DNA of 50,247 nt, taken from positions 1 through 50,247 of the forward strand of contig JAFZOS010000042.1 in NCBI GenBank assembly GCA_017550535.1. The letters run 5' to 3'. Source of the stretch: Lachnospiraceae bacterium (lineage in GTDB: Bacteria; Bacillota; Clostridia; Lachnospirales; Lachnospiraceae). A program made the translations under genes and the position numbers. Position 1 is the first letter of the stretch, and every line of letters begins with the position of its first letter. This document shows, in pieces, positions 8,489 through 19,700 of this stretch. The notes beneath the pieces are model-generated. The model had not been told where the DNA came from, did no database searches, and saw only the letters and a list, made by a program, of their open reading frames with translations.

Positions 8489-9581
8489 ATGGGAAGAAAA
8501 AGTACGCCGGGTAACCCCGTATATTGCGGGCGAACAGCCTAAGGGTAACGTTATCAAGCTTAATACAAACGAAAACCCATATCCGCCTTCACCTATGGTG
8601 GCAACAAGGCTTTATGATCTTGCGCAGGATGAACTTGACGGTGTTTCATCGAAGCTTCGGAAGTACCCGAATATGGATGCCGAAAATCTTGTAGACGCGA
8701 TCATAAAGGTATATGACAGGCAGTATCCGGGTCTTCTTGATTTTGACAGGATATTTGTCGGCGTGGGCTCCGATGATGTGCTGTTTACAGCCTTCATGAC
8801 CTTCTTTAATTCAGATAAGCCTATAATTTTTCCTGACATAACATATTCGTTCTATGATGTGTGGGCCGAGGTACATCGTTTCCCGTATAAGATGCTTCCT
8901 TTAAAGGATGATTTTTTATTTGATATAAATGATTATCTTAATACGGAAAACGGCGGTATTGTCATTGCAAATCCAAATGCACCCACAGGCGAATATCTGG
9001 ATCCCGGGCAGATCGAAAGGATAATAAAGGCAAATCCCGGTTCGGTAGTGATCGTCGATGAAGCCTATATTGATTTCGGCGGTACAAGCTGTCTTCCTTT
9101 TATTGATAAATATGATAATGTGCTCATAGTCCAGACCTTTTCCAAGTCGCGCTCGCTTGCAGGGCTTCGTATAGGTATGGCATTCGGTGATGCAAAGCTT
9201 ATAAAATATCTTAAAGATATTAAATTTTCGATAAATTCATATACGATGAACCATCCTGCGATCGAGCTTGCGACCGTGGCCGTGCTTGACACGGAGTACT
9301 TTAATGAGACTGTTGCAAAGGTTATAAAAACAAGGGAGTGGACAAAGGAAAAGCTTAAAGAACTCGGATTTAAATTCGGTGATTCAAAGGCGAATTTTAT
9401 CTTTGCCTCACACGCATCGGTTCCTGCCGTGGAGATATTTGAAAAGCTTAAGGAAAAGGATATTTACGTAAGGCACTGGAATAAACCCAGGATTGAAAAC
9501 TACCTTCGGATATCCATAGGAACGGATGAGGAGATGAAGGAACTTATCAAGGCGCTGGATGTTATATTAAAGGAACGATAA
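8475..9581 (+). CDS. hisC: Histidinol-phosphate aminotransferase family protein
   Basis: Start at ATG 8475 has a very strong ribosome site (AAGGAGGGGAGG at 8456-8467) located inside the previous gene. The product is 368 residues. Seen: the N-terminal LNTNENPYPPSP (29-40), ANPNAPTG (165-172), VDEAYIDF (194-201), and the PLP lysine K224 in TFSKSRSLAGLRIG. This is the standard HisC set. It would transfer an amino group between histidinol phosphate or a related imidazole/aromatic substrate and 2-oxoglutarate. No other histidine gene is nearby, so a role in another pathway is possible, as happens with HisC paralogues. The family is sure, the substrate less so. Confidence 0.85.
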   Translation: MQTSKWEEKVRRVTPYIAGEQPKGNVIKLNTNENPYPPSPMVATRLYDLAQDELDGVSSKLRKYPNMDAENLVDAIIKVYDRQYPGLLDFDRIFVGVGSDDVLFTAFMTFFNSDKPIIFPDITYSFYDVWAEVHRFPYKMLPLKDDFLFDINDYLNTENGGIVIANPNAPTGEYLDPGQIERIIKANPGSVVIVDEAYIDFGGTSCLPFIDKYDNVLIVQTFSKSRSLAGLRIGMAFGDAKLIKYLKDIKFSINSYTMNHPAIELATVAVLDTEYFNETVAKVIKTREWTKEKLKELGFKFGDSKANFIFASHASVPAVEIFEKLKEKDIYVRHWNKPRIENYLRISIGTDEEMKELIKALDVILKER

Positions 9582-9597
9582 CGTTAGGAGAACACCA

Positions 9598-10077
9598 ATG
9601 ATACACTATCTGTTTATTTTCTTGATCTCAATGGTACCCCTTATCGAACTCAGGGGTGCGATACCGTATGCGGTCGGTTTTATTAACGCGGGCGAGCCTC
9701 TTAAACTGTGGCTGTGCTATGTGATCGCGATAGTAGGCAACATGCTCCCCGTACCCGTCATCTTCTTTTTTGCAAGGAAGGTGCTCGAGTGGGGAAAGGA
9801 TAAAAAGTATATCGGTAAGTTCTTTACATTCTGTCTTGAAAAGGGGCACAAGGGCGGCGAGAAGCTCCAGGCCAAGGCGGGCCGCGGTCTGTTTGTTGCA
9901 CTGCTTTTATTCGTCGGTATTCCGCTTCCCGGGACCGGAGCATGGACAGGAACACTTGCCGCATCGATACTTGATATGAAGTTTAAGGAAAGCGTGATCG
10001 CGGTGGTGCTCGGTGTGATCCTTGCCGGTATCATCATGGGTGTTGTATCCGCAGGAGTGTTTGGAGCGATCTTCTAG
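9598..10077 (+). CDS. Small multidrug export family protein (COG2426-like)
   Basis: A 159-residue membrane protein with about four to five hydrophobic segments. It begins MIHYLFIFLISMVPLIELRG and has PYAVGFINAG, the FFARKVLEWG helix end, and the loop GIPLPGTGAWTG between helices. These are the usual marks of the Sm_multidrug_ex family (PF06695). Despite the name, the transported substrate is not well established. Preceded by GGAGAA; it lies 16 bases after hisC and 12 before the acyltransferase. Confidence 0.85.
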   Translation: MIHYLFIFLISMVPLIELRGAIPYAVGFINAGEPLKLWLCYVIAIVGNMLPVPVIFFFARKVLEWGKDKKYIGKFFTFCLEKGHKGGEKLQAKAGRGLFVALLLFVGIPLPGTGAWTGTLAASILDMKFKESVIAVVLGVILAGIIMGVVSAGVFGAIF

Positions 10078-10089
10078 AATATACACGAT

Positions 10090-11136
10090 ATGAAAAGGAT
10101 TTATTCGCTTGATGTATTAAAGTTTATAATGGCTGTTCTGCTTGTATTTCATCATTATCAGCAGAGCACGGGGATGCGCGGCAGGATAAATTTTTACGAG
10201 GGAACGATATATTGGGGTTGTCTCGTGGAGATGTTTTTTATCATATCGGGATTTCTTATCGCGCCGACCGTTAAGGGAATGCTTAAGACGGGTTTTAAGA
10301 ACTATATCTTAAATAAGCTCATCCGCATTTATCCGATGGCGATGTTAAGCGTTCTGTTTAAGACGGTGCTGGGATTTGTTTATGTGTGTCTGTTCGGGCA
10401 TTGGAGCGGCGGTGTCAGGCTCACATTATGGAACGTATGGAATAACCTGTGGCTTATGTTCAGCGGCGGTGCCGTAAATACCGCAGACGGCATCAATAAT
10501 CCCTTATGGTTTTTATGTGTTCTGATATATTGCTATGTGCTGTTGTATTTTGCGGTCTGGTTGTCTGACAGGCTCAGTGTCAGTGAGGTATATTCATTTG
10601 CCGTTATAAGCATAGTGGGTTTTGCGGCATTGCAGTATGAGGTTAAGGCCCCGTTTTTAAATGAGTATTCCGGACGTGGATACGCAGCCTTTTTCCTTGG
10701 AATGTTATTGTATTATATCTGGAATTCCGTTTCACGGAAACTTTTGACAGCATACTCGGTGGTTTGTTTGGCGGTATCTATTGGCGTATACTTCGGTGCA
10801 TACAGCCTGTTTGCCGCAAACATGAGGGACGTTATGACATATATTGTATTCCCTGCGCTGCTGTTTTTGACACTGGCGGCAGACCGGTTTACGGATGAAA
10901 GGATAATGGGAAGGCTGGAACCCGGTGCCGTGGCTTTTGAAGTATACGTATGGCAGAGCTGCATTCTCGGTCTGTGGAATATCATAGCCGACGCTACAGG
11001 CATAATTGATACGGGAAAATATTATCAGATGTTTATCATGACCGCGGTGCTTATCGTCTTTTCGGCGATCATGTACCGGTTCGCGGAAAAGAAGATAACA
11101 AAGACGCTGCGTGCTAAACTGATCAAAAACACATGA
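10090..11136 (+). CDS. Acyltransferase 3 family membrane protein
   Basis: A 348-residue protein starting [23 protein letters not shown], the usual opening of acyltransferase 3 (PF01757) proteins. The His pair H21-H22 at the end of helix 1 matches the conserved histidine of the family. The [11 protein letters not shown] segment and about ten membrane helices follow. Members move acetyl or other acyl groups onto sugars of surface polymers or other exported molecules. The acceptor cannot be read. It lies in the long operon just before glnN, with only 12-13 base gaps on either side. Confidence 0.88.
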   Translation: MKRIYSLDVLKFIMAVLLVFHHYQQSTGMRGRINFYEGTIYWGCLVEMFFIISGFLIAPTVKGMLKTGFKNYILNKLIRIYPMAMLSVLFKTVLGFVYVCLFGHWSGGVRLTLWNVWNNLWLMFSGGAVNTADGINNPLWFLCVLIYCYVLLYFAVWLSDRLSVSEVYSFAVISIVGFAALQYEVKAPFLNEYSGRGYAAFFLGMLLYYIWNSVSRKLLTAYSVVCLAVSIGVYFGAYSLFAANMRDVMTYIVFPALLFLTLAADRFTDERIMGRLEPGAVAFEVYVWQSCILGLWNIIADATGIIDTGKYYQMFIMTAVLIVFSAIMYRFAEKKITKTLRAKLIKNT

Positions 11137-11149
11137 TAAGGAGAATCAC

Positions 11150-13261
11150 ATGAGGAGCAATGTACCTGAAATATTCGGAAGTATGGTTTTTAACGATGCG
11201 ATAATGCGTGACAAGCTTCCAAGGGATGTTTACAAGTCGCTTAAGAAGACGATCGAAGCCGGAAGGGATCTTGACATATCGATAGCAAATGTCGTTGCGA
11301 TAGCTATGAAGGACTGGGCGATCGAGAAGGGTGCGACACATTACACGCACTGGTTTCAGCCGCTAACCGGCATAACGGCCGAGAAGCATGACAGCTTCAT
11401 CTCACCGCAGAGCGACGGCCGTGTGATAATGGAGTTTTCGGGCAAGGAGCTTATAAAGGGTGAGCCCGATGCATCAAGCTTTCCTTCGGGAGGTTTAAGG
11501 GCAACATTTGAGGCCCGCGGATATACCGCATGGGACCCCACTTCATATGCGTTTGTAAAGGACGGCGTATTGTGTATTCCCACAGCTTTCTGCGCATACG
11601 GCGGCGAGGCGCTTGATAAAAAAACACCGCTGCTTCGCTCGATGGAAACACTTAACGAACAGGCGCTGCGTATCTTAAGGCTGTTCGGCAATACTTCGGT
11701 AAGGCGTGTGGCTACTACCGTCGGCCCCGAGCAGGAATACTTCCTGGTTGACCGTAATGTCTACAATAAACGCAAGGATCTTATCTACTGCGGCAGGACG
11801 CTGTTCGGCGCAAAAGCTCCCAAGGGACAGGAGATGGATGACCACTATTTCGGTGCGATCCTAAGGCGCGTACAGTCCTACATGGAGGATTTAAACGACG
11901 AACTGTGGAAGCTCGGTATCCTTTCAAAGACCGAGCATAACGAGGTTGCGCCCGCGCAGCATGAGATGGCACCAATATTCGACACTGCAAATATCGCCAT
12001 TGACCATAACCAGATCACTATGGAGATCATGAAAAATGTAGCAAAACGCCATGACATGGTATGCCTCCTTCATGAGAAGCCCTTCGCCGGCGTTAACGGT
12101 TCGGGTAAGCACAACAACTGGTCGATGATAACGGATGAGGGAGTAAACCTCCTTGAGCCGGGTAAGTCGCCTCATGAGAATGCTCAGTTTCTGTTATTCT
12201 TAACAGCGATAATAAAGGCGATAGACGAGTACCAGGATCTTATGAGGGTATCGATCGCTTCCGCAGGCAATGACCACAGGCTGGGCGCAAGTGAAGCGCC
12301 TCCCGCGATCATGTCAATATTCCTGGGTGATGACCTTAATGAAGTGCTTGAGTGCATCGAAAAGGGAACATCCTATAAGAATCAGGGAGCCGGACGTATG
12401 GAGATAGGCGTGCATGTCCTGCCCACTTTCCCCAAGGATTCAACGGATCGAAACCGTACTTCACCGTTTGCGTTTACGGGCAACAAGTTTGAGTTCAGGT
12501 CCTGCGGTTCATCGATGTCGGTTTCCGGTCCCAATACGATCCTTAATACGATAGTTGCCGAGGAGCTTCGACAGTTTGCCGATGAACTTGAAAAGGCGGA
12601 TGACTTTACCGATGCCTTAAACGAGCTTATCAAAAGGACGATAAAGGAGCATAAGAGGATAATCTTTAACGGTGACGGTTATTCGAAGGAGTGGGAAAAG
12701 GAAGCAGGAAAGAGGGGACTCCTTAACCTTCCCACTACGGTGGATGCGTTGCCGACCGTGCTGCTTAAAAAGAATATCGAATTGTTTGAGCGCCACAGGA
12801 TATATACGGAACCCGAAGTGCGTTCAAGGTACGGTATCCAACTTGATGTTTACAGCAAGACGATAAATATTGAAGCGCTTACCATGATCGAGATGGCAAG
12901 GCGCCAGATACTTCCGGCTGTTAATGAATATGTTGCAAAACTTGCAAAGGCCTTAAGCCTTAAGGCGGGTCTGGATCCGACATTTAAGACGGGCATGGAA
13001 AAGGATCTTATCCGTAAGCTGTCCATGCTTGAAGATAAAGCTTATCAGCAGGTAAATGAGCTTGAAAAGTTGCTTGCAAAGGCTCCGCAGTCGGATACTT
13101 CCGAAGCCGGGGATGAAATACTTACCTGTGCGGTTTATTACAAGGATAAGATCATACCCGCGATGGAGAAGCTCCGCTCATTCTGTGATGAGATGGAGGA
13201 AAACACTGAGGCTAAATTATGGCCTTTCCCGACTTACGGAGATCTGTTGTTCTCGGTATAA
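11150..13261 (+). CDS. glnN: Type III glutamine synthetase
   Basis: 703 residues, the usual length of GSIII. Makes glutamine from glutamate, ammonia and ATP in the cytoplasm. Seen: the GSIII N-terminal block ([16 protein letters not shown], then [14 protein letters not shown]), the metal and glutamate site [19 protein letters not shown] at 264-272, and the ATP-site block [10 protein letters not shown] at 316-325, followed by the GSIII-specific C-terminal helical region. The start at 11150 has AAGGAGAA. The stop is three bases before the addB start, an unexpected pairing of nitrogen assimilation with DNA repair. I saw no nitrogen-linked regulatory site upstream. Confidence 0.95.
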   Translation: MRSNVPEIFGSMVFNDAIMRDKLPRDVYKSLKKTIEAGRDLDISIANVVAIAMKDWAIEKGATHYTHWFQPLTGITAEKHDSFISPQSDGRVIMEFSGKELIKGEPDASSFPSGGLRATFEARGYTAWDPTSYAFVKDGVLCIPTAFCAYGGEALDKKTPLLRSMETLNEQALRILRLFGNTSVRRVATTVGPEQEYFLVDRNVYNKRKDLIYCGRTLFGAKAPKGQEMDDHYFGAILRRVQSYMEDLNDELWKLGILSKTEHNEVAPAQHEMAPIFDTANIAIDHNQITMEIMKNVAKRHDMVCLLHEKPFAGVNGSGKHNNWSMITDEGVNLLEPGKSPHENAQFLLFLTAIIKAIDEYQDLMRVSIASAGNDHRLGASEAPPAIMSIFLGDDLNEVLECIEKGTSYKNQGAGRMEIGVHVLPTFPKDSTDRNRTSPFAFTGNKFEFRSCGSSMSVSGPNTILNTIVAEELRQFADELEKADDFTDALNELIKRTIKEHKRIIFNGDGYSKEWEKEAGKRGLLNLPTTVDALPTVLLKKNIELFERHRIYTEPEVRSRYGIQLDVYSKTINIEALTMIEMARRQILPAVNEYVAKLAKALSLKAGLDPTFKTGMEKDLIRKLSMLEDKAYQQVNELEKLLAKAPQSDTSEAGDEILTCAVYYKDKIIPAMEKLRSFCDEMEENTEAKLWPFPTYGDLLFSV

Positions 13262-13264
13262 GAC

Positions 13265-16200
13265 ATGGCCCTTAAGTTATATCTCGGCTGCTCAGGCAGC
13301 GGTAAATCGCATAGTCTTTATGAACATATCATAGATGAGTCACTCGTACATCCGGAGCTGACCTATCTTATTATCGTGCCCGAACAGTACAATCTAAGTA
13401 CACAGCGACAGCTTATTTCAAGGCACCCCAAAAAGGGAATACTGAATATCGATGTATTAAGCTTCACCCGTTTAGCCCACCGTGTTTTTGAGGAGGTGGG
13501 CTACAGGGGTGCAAAAGGTGCGACCATAGATGACATAGGCAAGAACCTGATCCTTAAGCACTTGGCGGGCAGGAATGAGGATAAGCTTACGGTCCTTTCG
13601 GGCATGTGCGGCAAGCTCGGATATATAAGCGAGGTAAAGTCGGTCATTTCCGAGTTCATGCAGTACGGGATAGGTGACAGGGAGCTTGAGAACATCATAA
13701 ACAAAAGCAGCAGTCGAGGCATCCTTAAGGCCAAGCTTACCGATGTAAGGCTTTTATATGGTGAGTTCCTTAAATACATAAATGAGAAGTATATAACAAC
13801 CGAGGAGATACTTGAAAAGGTAAGGGATGAGGTAGCCCGCTCAGAAAAACTGAAAAAGAGCGTTATCGTGTTTGATGGATATACGGGTTTCACCCCTGTG
13901 CAGCTCGGTCTTATAAAGGAGCTTCTCATAAACTGCGTTGATGTTTATATGACCATCCTCTGCGATCCCGGAATGGAAGGAGCAGGGATTAAGGATGCCC
14001 GGGAAACAGACCTGTTTTACTTGAGCAGAAAGACAAGAGAATCCCTTGACAGGATATGCAGGGAAAACGGGATAGGGCTCCATGAAGATGTTATGTTAAC
14101 CGATTCGATTCCTGCGCGTTTCAGATATGACAGGTCCGGGGAGGAACTGCCGGAGGATAAAAGGAGTAAAGAACTCATATTTCTTGAACGGAATGTCTTC
14201 AGGGATAAAACTGCTGTATTTGATGCATCCGTTAATGACCATAACATCCATATCTTTATGGGTACCGATCCCCTTGAGGAGGCTTACGAGGCGGCTGTAA
14301 GGATACAACGTCTTGTCAGGGAGGAAGGTTACCGTTTCGGTGACATAGCCGTTGTGAGCGGCGATATCGGAACCTATATGAATGCATGCGGCAGGGCGTT
14401 TAAGCAATACGGGATACCTTTCTTCATAGATAAGACAAGAGAGATAATGTTAAATCCGCTCATCGAATATATCCGTTCCCTTTTTGACATAATGACCGAG
14501 GATTACAGTTATGAAGCCATTTTCCGCTATCTTAAGAGCAGGATGACCGGCTATGATCCAATGGATACGGATATACTCGAAAACTATGTGCTCAAATACG
14601 GGATAAAGGGAAGGCGTGCATGGAATGAACCCTTTGTTTTAAGGGAAAATGATGAGGATGAAGGATTCCTTGAAAAGCTTAACATGATCCGCAGAAAGGT
14701 TGCTGATGAGATCGACGTTTTCCGAAAGGAGCTCGGTACTGACGGCGATGCGGATGTAAGGGTTATATCGACGGCGCTTTACCGGTTTATGAGCGTTCAC
14801 AACCTTAACAGCCGGATGGACGAACTGAGCGCGGAACTGGAAAAAAAGGGAGACCCCGTACGTGCCAGGGAATACGGAAAGATATATGAAGAGGTATGCA
14901 TCCTTCTTGACAAGATGGTACGTCTCCTTCCCGGCGAGATTATTTCTCTTAAGGAATACAGGGAACTCCTCGATGCAGGCTTTGCCGAGATAAGGACGGG
15001 AGTGATCCCGGATACCGATGATCATGTACAGGTGGGAGATATAACACGCACCAGGCTTACGGATGTTAAGGCGCTGTTCTTCATGGGTGTTAATGACGGA
15101 ATTGTTCCATCCTCTGCAGGCAGGGGCGGCATGCTTACGGATATGGACAGGGAGTTTATCACCGGTTCGAACGAGGGCATTGAGCTTGCCCCCACATCAA
15201 GGATGCAGGGCTTCATACAGCACCTGTATCTGTATATGCTGACGACCAAACCGTCGGGGCATCTGTATATTTCATATGCCGGACTGACGGAGGACGGTGA
15301 TTCTGTCAGTCCTTCATATTTTGTCGATACCGTTAAGCGTATGTTCCCCGAAATAAAAACCGAATACCCCGACACATCCTTTGCAAACCGTGTATATGAT
15401 CCGGCATCAGGCTATGTATGGCTTGGCAGGGAAGCGCAGGATGTACTTTATCGAGCCGCGGATAATAAAAGAAGTGATTATCATGCGCTGCTCTCATGGC
15501 TCATGGCGGACGAGGCGTACGTTAACAGGATAAGAGTCACCCTCGAGGGGGCTCTTAAGGGAAGTGATCGTGATAAGAGCGATGTTATAGGAAGCGCGGT
15601 CGCGAAAGCCCTGTACGGGGAAGAGCTTACCGGTTCCGTTACCCGGCTCGAAAATTATGCCAGGTGTGCTTACAGCCACTTCCTTAAATATGGACTTAAG
15701 CTAAAAGAGAGGGAGCTTTTTTCCTTTGAGGCAAGGGATATAGGATCCGTATTCCATGATACTATTCAGGCTTATTCGGACGTACTTAAGGAGAAGGGCC
15801 TTAAATGGGCCGAAGCGGATGAAGATACCCGCGTTAAGCTGATAGACGAAGCAATAGAAAGATGTATCGCAAAAAACGATTATATGGCAATTTACGGTTC
15901 CTTCAGGACAAAGTATACGATAAACAGGATGAGACGGATACTTAAAAGGAGTGTTGATACCCTCACCGAACATCTTGAAAAGGGAAGCTTTGAACCGTAC
16001 GGTTTTGAGGTCAAGTTCAATACTCATAACAGGCCCTGCCTTTACGGGCGTATAGACAGGATGGATATATGCGAGGATGATGACGCGGTATATGTTAAGA
16101 TAATCGATTACAAATCCGGAATAAAGACATTTGATCTTGCAGCGGTATATGCCGGCCTTGATCTGCAGCTTACGGTTTACATGAGGGCAGGATGCGATAT

Positions 16201-16777
16201 GATCGCTGATAAATATCCCGGCAAGCAGGTTAAGCCTGCAGGCATGTTTTATTATCATATCGATGATCCCCTGATAGCCGATGATACAGATGCGGGGATG
16301 AGCAGTGAGGAGATAGACAGGGCTGTCATGAAAAAGCTTAAGTTAAACGGCCTTGTTAATTCCGAGGAGAAGGTGTTCAGGCTGATCGATTCGGAGTTTG
16401 AAAAGAAGTCCGACATAATACCGGTTTCAATAAAAAAGGAAGGCGGTTTCGGACAGGGAAGCCATGTCGCATCTGAGGAAGAATTCGGCATTATTTCGAA
16501 TTATGTAAACCAAAAGATATATGACATGGGTAATGAGATACTTAACGGAAATGTTAAGGCAGAGCCCCACATAAAGGACGGGACCGATAAGGGCCCCTGT
16601 AAGTACTGCGATTATTCCGGGATATGCGGATACAGGGGGAAGGGAAGCATCTTTGATCCCGATACGGAGGAAGATGAGCCGGATGATGATCATGCATCGT
16701 ATAGGGAAGACAGAACCGTCACCGAAAATAAGATCATAGAAGCGATGAAGAGTGCGATCGATGCACATGACAGATAA
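13265..16777 (+). CDS. addB: ATP-dependent helicase/nuclease subunit B (AddB)
   Basis: 1170 residues. With AddA it resects double-strand breaks for RecA repair. Seen: the ATP loop GCSGSGKS at residues 8-15, a C-terminal RecB-type nuclease domain (AVYVKIIDYKSG), and the iron-sulfur staple cysteines in the classical spacing: C801 (in the ENYARCAYSHF block), C1112, C1115 and C1121. No clear ribosome site precedes ATG 13265, which is three bases after the glnN stop, so translation probably depends on coupling. addA follows after 16 bases. Confidence 0.95.
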   Translation: MALKLYLGCSGSGKSHSLYEHIIDESLVHPELTYLIIVPEQYNLSTQRQLISRHPKKGILNIDVLSFTRLAHRVFEEVGYRGAKGATIDDIGKNLILKHLAGRNEDKLTVLSGMCGKLGYISEVKSVISEFMQYGIGDRELENIINKSSSRGILKAKLTDVRLLYGEFLKYINEKYITTEEILEKVRDEVARSEKLKKSVIVFDGYTGFTPVQLGLIKELLINCVDVYMTILCDPGMEGAGIKDARETDLFYLSRKTRESLDRICRENGIGLHEDVMLTDSIPARFRYDRSGEELPEDKRSKELIFLERNVFRDKTAVFDASVNDHNIHIFMGTDPLEEAYEAAVRIQRLVREEGYRFGDIAVVSGDIGTYMNACGRAFKQYGIPFFIDKTREIMLNPLIEYIRSLFDIMTEDYSYEAIFRYLKSRMTGYDPMDTDILENYVLKYGIKGRRAWNEPFVLRENDEDEGFLEKLNMIRRKVADEIDVFRKELGTDGDADVRVISTALYRFMSVHNLNSRMDELSAELEKKGDPVRAREYGKIYEEVCILLDKMVRLLPGEIISLKEYRELLDAGFAEIRTGVIPDTDDHVQVGDITRTRLTDVKALFFMGVNDGIVPSSAGRGGMLTDMDREFITGSNEGIELAPTSRMQGFIQHLYLYMLTTKPSGHLYISYAGLTEDGDSVSPSYFVDTVKRMFPEIKTEYPDTSFANRVYDPASGYVWLGREAQDVLYRAADNKRSDYHALLSWLMADEAYVNRIRVTLEGALKGSDRDKSDVIGSAVAKALYGEELTGSVTRLENYARCAYSHFLKYGLKLKERELFSFEARDIGSVFHDTIQAYSDVLKEKGLKWAEADEDTRVKLIDEAIERCIAKNDYMAIYGSFRTKYTINRMRRILKRSVDTLTEHLEKGSFEPYGFEVKFNTHNRPCLYGRIDRMDICEDDDAVYVKIIDYKSGIKTFDLAAVYAGLDLQLTVYMRAGCDMIADKYPGKQVKPAGMFYYHIDDPLIADDTDAGMSSEEIDRAVMKKLKLNGLVNSEEKVFRLIDSEFEKKSDIIPVSIKKEGGFGQGSHVASEEEFGIISNYVNQKIYDMGNEILNGNVKAEPHIKDGTDKGPCKYCDYSGICGYRGKGSIFDPDTEEDEPDDDHASYREDRTVTENKIIEAMKSAIDAHDR

Positions 16778-16793
16778 CAGGCGGGTATTTATT

Positions 16794-19700
16794 ATGGGAT
16801 TTACTCCTGAACAGGACAATGCAATAAAGTCACGCGGTGAGAATCTTTTAGTATCGGCGGCGGCGGGCTCGGGTAAAACAACGGTCCTTGTCGAACGCAT
16901 AATACAGAGGGTACTTGACGAGGAAAAGCCGGTCGATATAGACAGGTTTCTTGTCATGACTTTTACAAGCGCTGCCGCTGAGCAGATGAAAAACAAGATA
17001 CTTGCTGCAATAGATGAAAGACGCGCGAAGGATCCCGCAAACCGCCATCTGATAAGGCAGTCATCTCTTGTACACAACGCCAGGATATCAACCATACACG
17101 GCTTTTGCCTGAATGTGATAAAGGATCATTTCGGTGAGATCGGCCTTGATCCCGATTTCAGGATCGCCGACGAGGGAGAATGCAAGCTCCTTAAACATGA
17201 TGTGATACAGAAGGTGATCGAAAGATCCTATGAGGAAGGGAGCGAAGAGTTTCTGCATATGAGCGAATGTATCGCTTCCGGGAAAAGTGATCATGCTCTG
17301 GAGGAAATACTGGATAAACTATATATCTTTTCCCAGAGTACTCCCGATCCGATCGCATGGCTTGACAAATGTGCAGGGGCATATGATGTACAGGCCGGTA
17401 CGGAACCGGAGTGGTTTAAATATGTTCTTGATACGGCAAAGGCAAGATGTGAGGAAATATATAAACATACACTGCGAGCATGTGATATTTGCCTTGAGCC
17501 CGACGGCCCGTATCTGTACCTTGAAAACACACAAAGGGCAGCTGAGCTTGCGGATGCACTCAGGAACCTGAAAACCTATGATGAATATAGGAATGCATTA
17601 ATGGGTATTGATTTCGGCAGGCTGCCGAGACAAAAGAAGGATGATCCGTATGTTGATCCGACGCTTAAGAAATTGTATGACACGGTCAGAGACGATATTA
17701 AGTATGAGATAAGAATGCTCAGAGAGAAAATATTCAATCTGCCGATTGAGCAGCAGCTGCGGCGTATAGATGTATGCAGGCCCGTGGTATGCGAACTTGT
17801 AAGGCTTACACAGGAGATCACGGAGGATTATTCAAAGCTTAAGAGGGAAAAAAAGATCCTGGATTTTAACGATCTTGAACATATGTGCATCGGTATACTG
17901 GGTGCCGGGGACGGAAACACCGCAAGGGAATACAGGGATTACTTTGAAGAAATATATGTTGACGAATACCAGGATTCAAACATGGTACAGGAGGAACTGC
18001 TTAAATACATAACGAGGGGTGACAATCTATTTATGGTCGGTGATGTCAAGCAGAGCATATACAGCTTCCGTCTTGCACGTCCACAGCTGTTTATGGAAAA
18101 ATATGACAGTTACAAAAAGGATCCCGGGAAATCGTCCCATAACAGGCGTATCGATCTTTCATATAACTTCCGAAGCCGCTCCGGCGTGCTTAATTCGGTA
18201 AACGAGCTGTTTTCACAGATAATGCATAAGGATTTCGGCGGCATTGAATATGATGACGCTGCCGCGCTTCATTTGGGCTCTGATTATCCCGCAGCCGATG
18301 AAGAGCAGGGAAAAACAGAGCTGCTGCTTGTCGATTATGAAAGGGGAGGGAATCAGACCGAGATTGAGGCTAAAGCCATAGCAATGCGCATCCGCTCGCT
18401 TATGAGGGATCAGATGATATTTGATCCGACCGAGGATGAACCGAAGCGTATGCGCAGGATAAAGTATTCAGATATAGTTATACTTTTAAGGAGTGCAAAG
18501 GGTTACGAGGAAACCATCAAGAAGGTGATAGAGCAGGAAGGCATACCGGTACATACGATGAGCAGTACGGGATATTTCGCCGCAATGGAGGTGTCGGTGC
18601 TGCTTGATTATCTGCGTGTTCTTGACAATCCCCTTCAGGATATCCCGATGACAGCCGTGTTAAGGTCGTCGCTGGGAGGCTTCAGTGATGATGAACTTGC
18701 CGATATGAGGATTCGTTATCCGGAAAGATATGTTTATGATTCCTTAAGGAAATACACTGATAATAAAAAGAGCGCCGCCTTTCTTGAGCGCTTTGAGAAA
18801 ATGCGCCTAAAGACGGGATATACACCTGTTTATGAGCTGCTGCTCGAGTTGATCGATGGGGATTACGGCAGCATAATCAGCGCGCTTCCCGACGGGGCAA
18901 GAAAGATGGCAAACCTTAACATGCTCTTAAAGAAGGCTGAGGATTACGGCAGGTTAAGCTATAAGGGTCTGTTTAACTTTATAAGATATATTGAGATGCT
19001 CAAAAAGCATGAGGTGGATTACGGCGAGGCAAACATACCCGACGAAAACGACGATGCGGTAAGAATAATGACGATACACAAGAGCAAGGGACTTGAGTTT
19101 CCCGTGTGCTTTGTCGCCGGATTATATAAGGGATATAACTTCCACGATGTAAGGCAGAGTGTGATACCTGATATTGACATCGGACTCGGGATCAACCTGA
19201 TCGATCCCGAAAAGAGGATTAAGCAGCCTACACTCATTAAAAACCTGGTAAGAAATAAGAAATCGACAGAGATGCACACCGAGGAAGCACGTGTTTTGTA
19301 CGTTGCAATGACAAGGGCGAAGGAAAAACTGATATTGACTGCGGCAGTCAGCGGGTTGGAAACGCATCTTTCAAGGCCCAGAATGCTTTCGAAATGTGAC
19401 AGTTTTTTTGATCTGATCGCATATGCCCTTAACGGGGCGGGGCTTCCTTCCGTTTCGGCAAATATATTGTCGGCTGCCGATCTGATAGAAGCAGATATAA
19501 GGGATACGGTCCATGACGAGGTGGAAAAGGAAGAGATAAGGCGGATAATGAGAGGAGCGGATGTTCCGGATAACGATATGATCAGGGACAGGTTTTCGTT
19601 CGTATACAGCCACGATGCGGGTGACAGGATATTTGAGAAGGTATCCGTGACCGAGCTTAAACGGCGGAGCATGCATGAAGTTCTTCCGGAAGATAAGGAG

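Noticed and set aside
8475..9581. A histidine biosynthesis operon
   Set aside because: Only the HisC-type aminotransferase is present; neighbours are membrane proteins unrelated to histidine.
9598..10077. An SMR-type (EmrE) drug exporter
   Set aside because: Length and the GIPLPGTGAW loop fit the COG2426 small multidrug export family, not the four-helix SMR family; drug transport is not shown.
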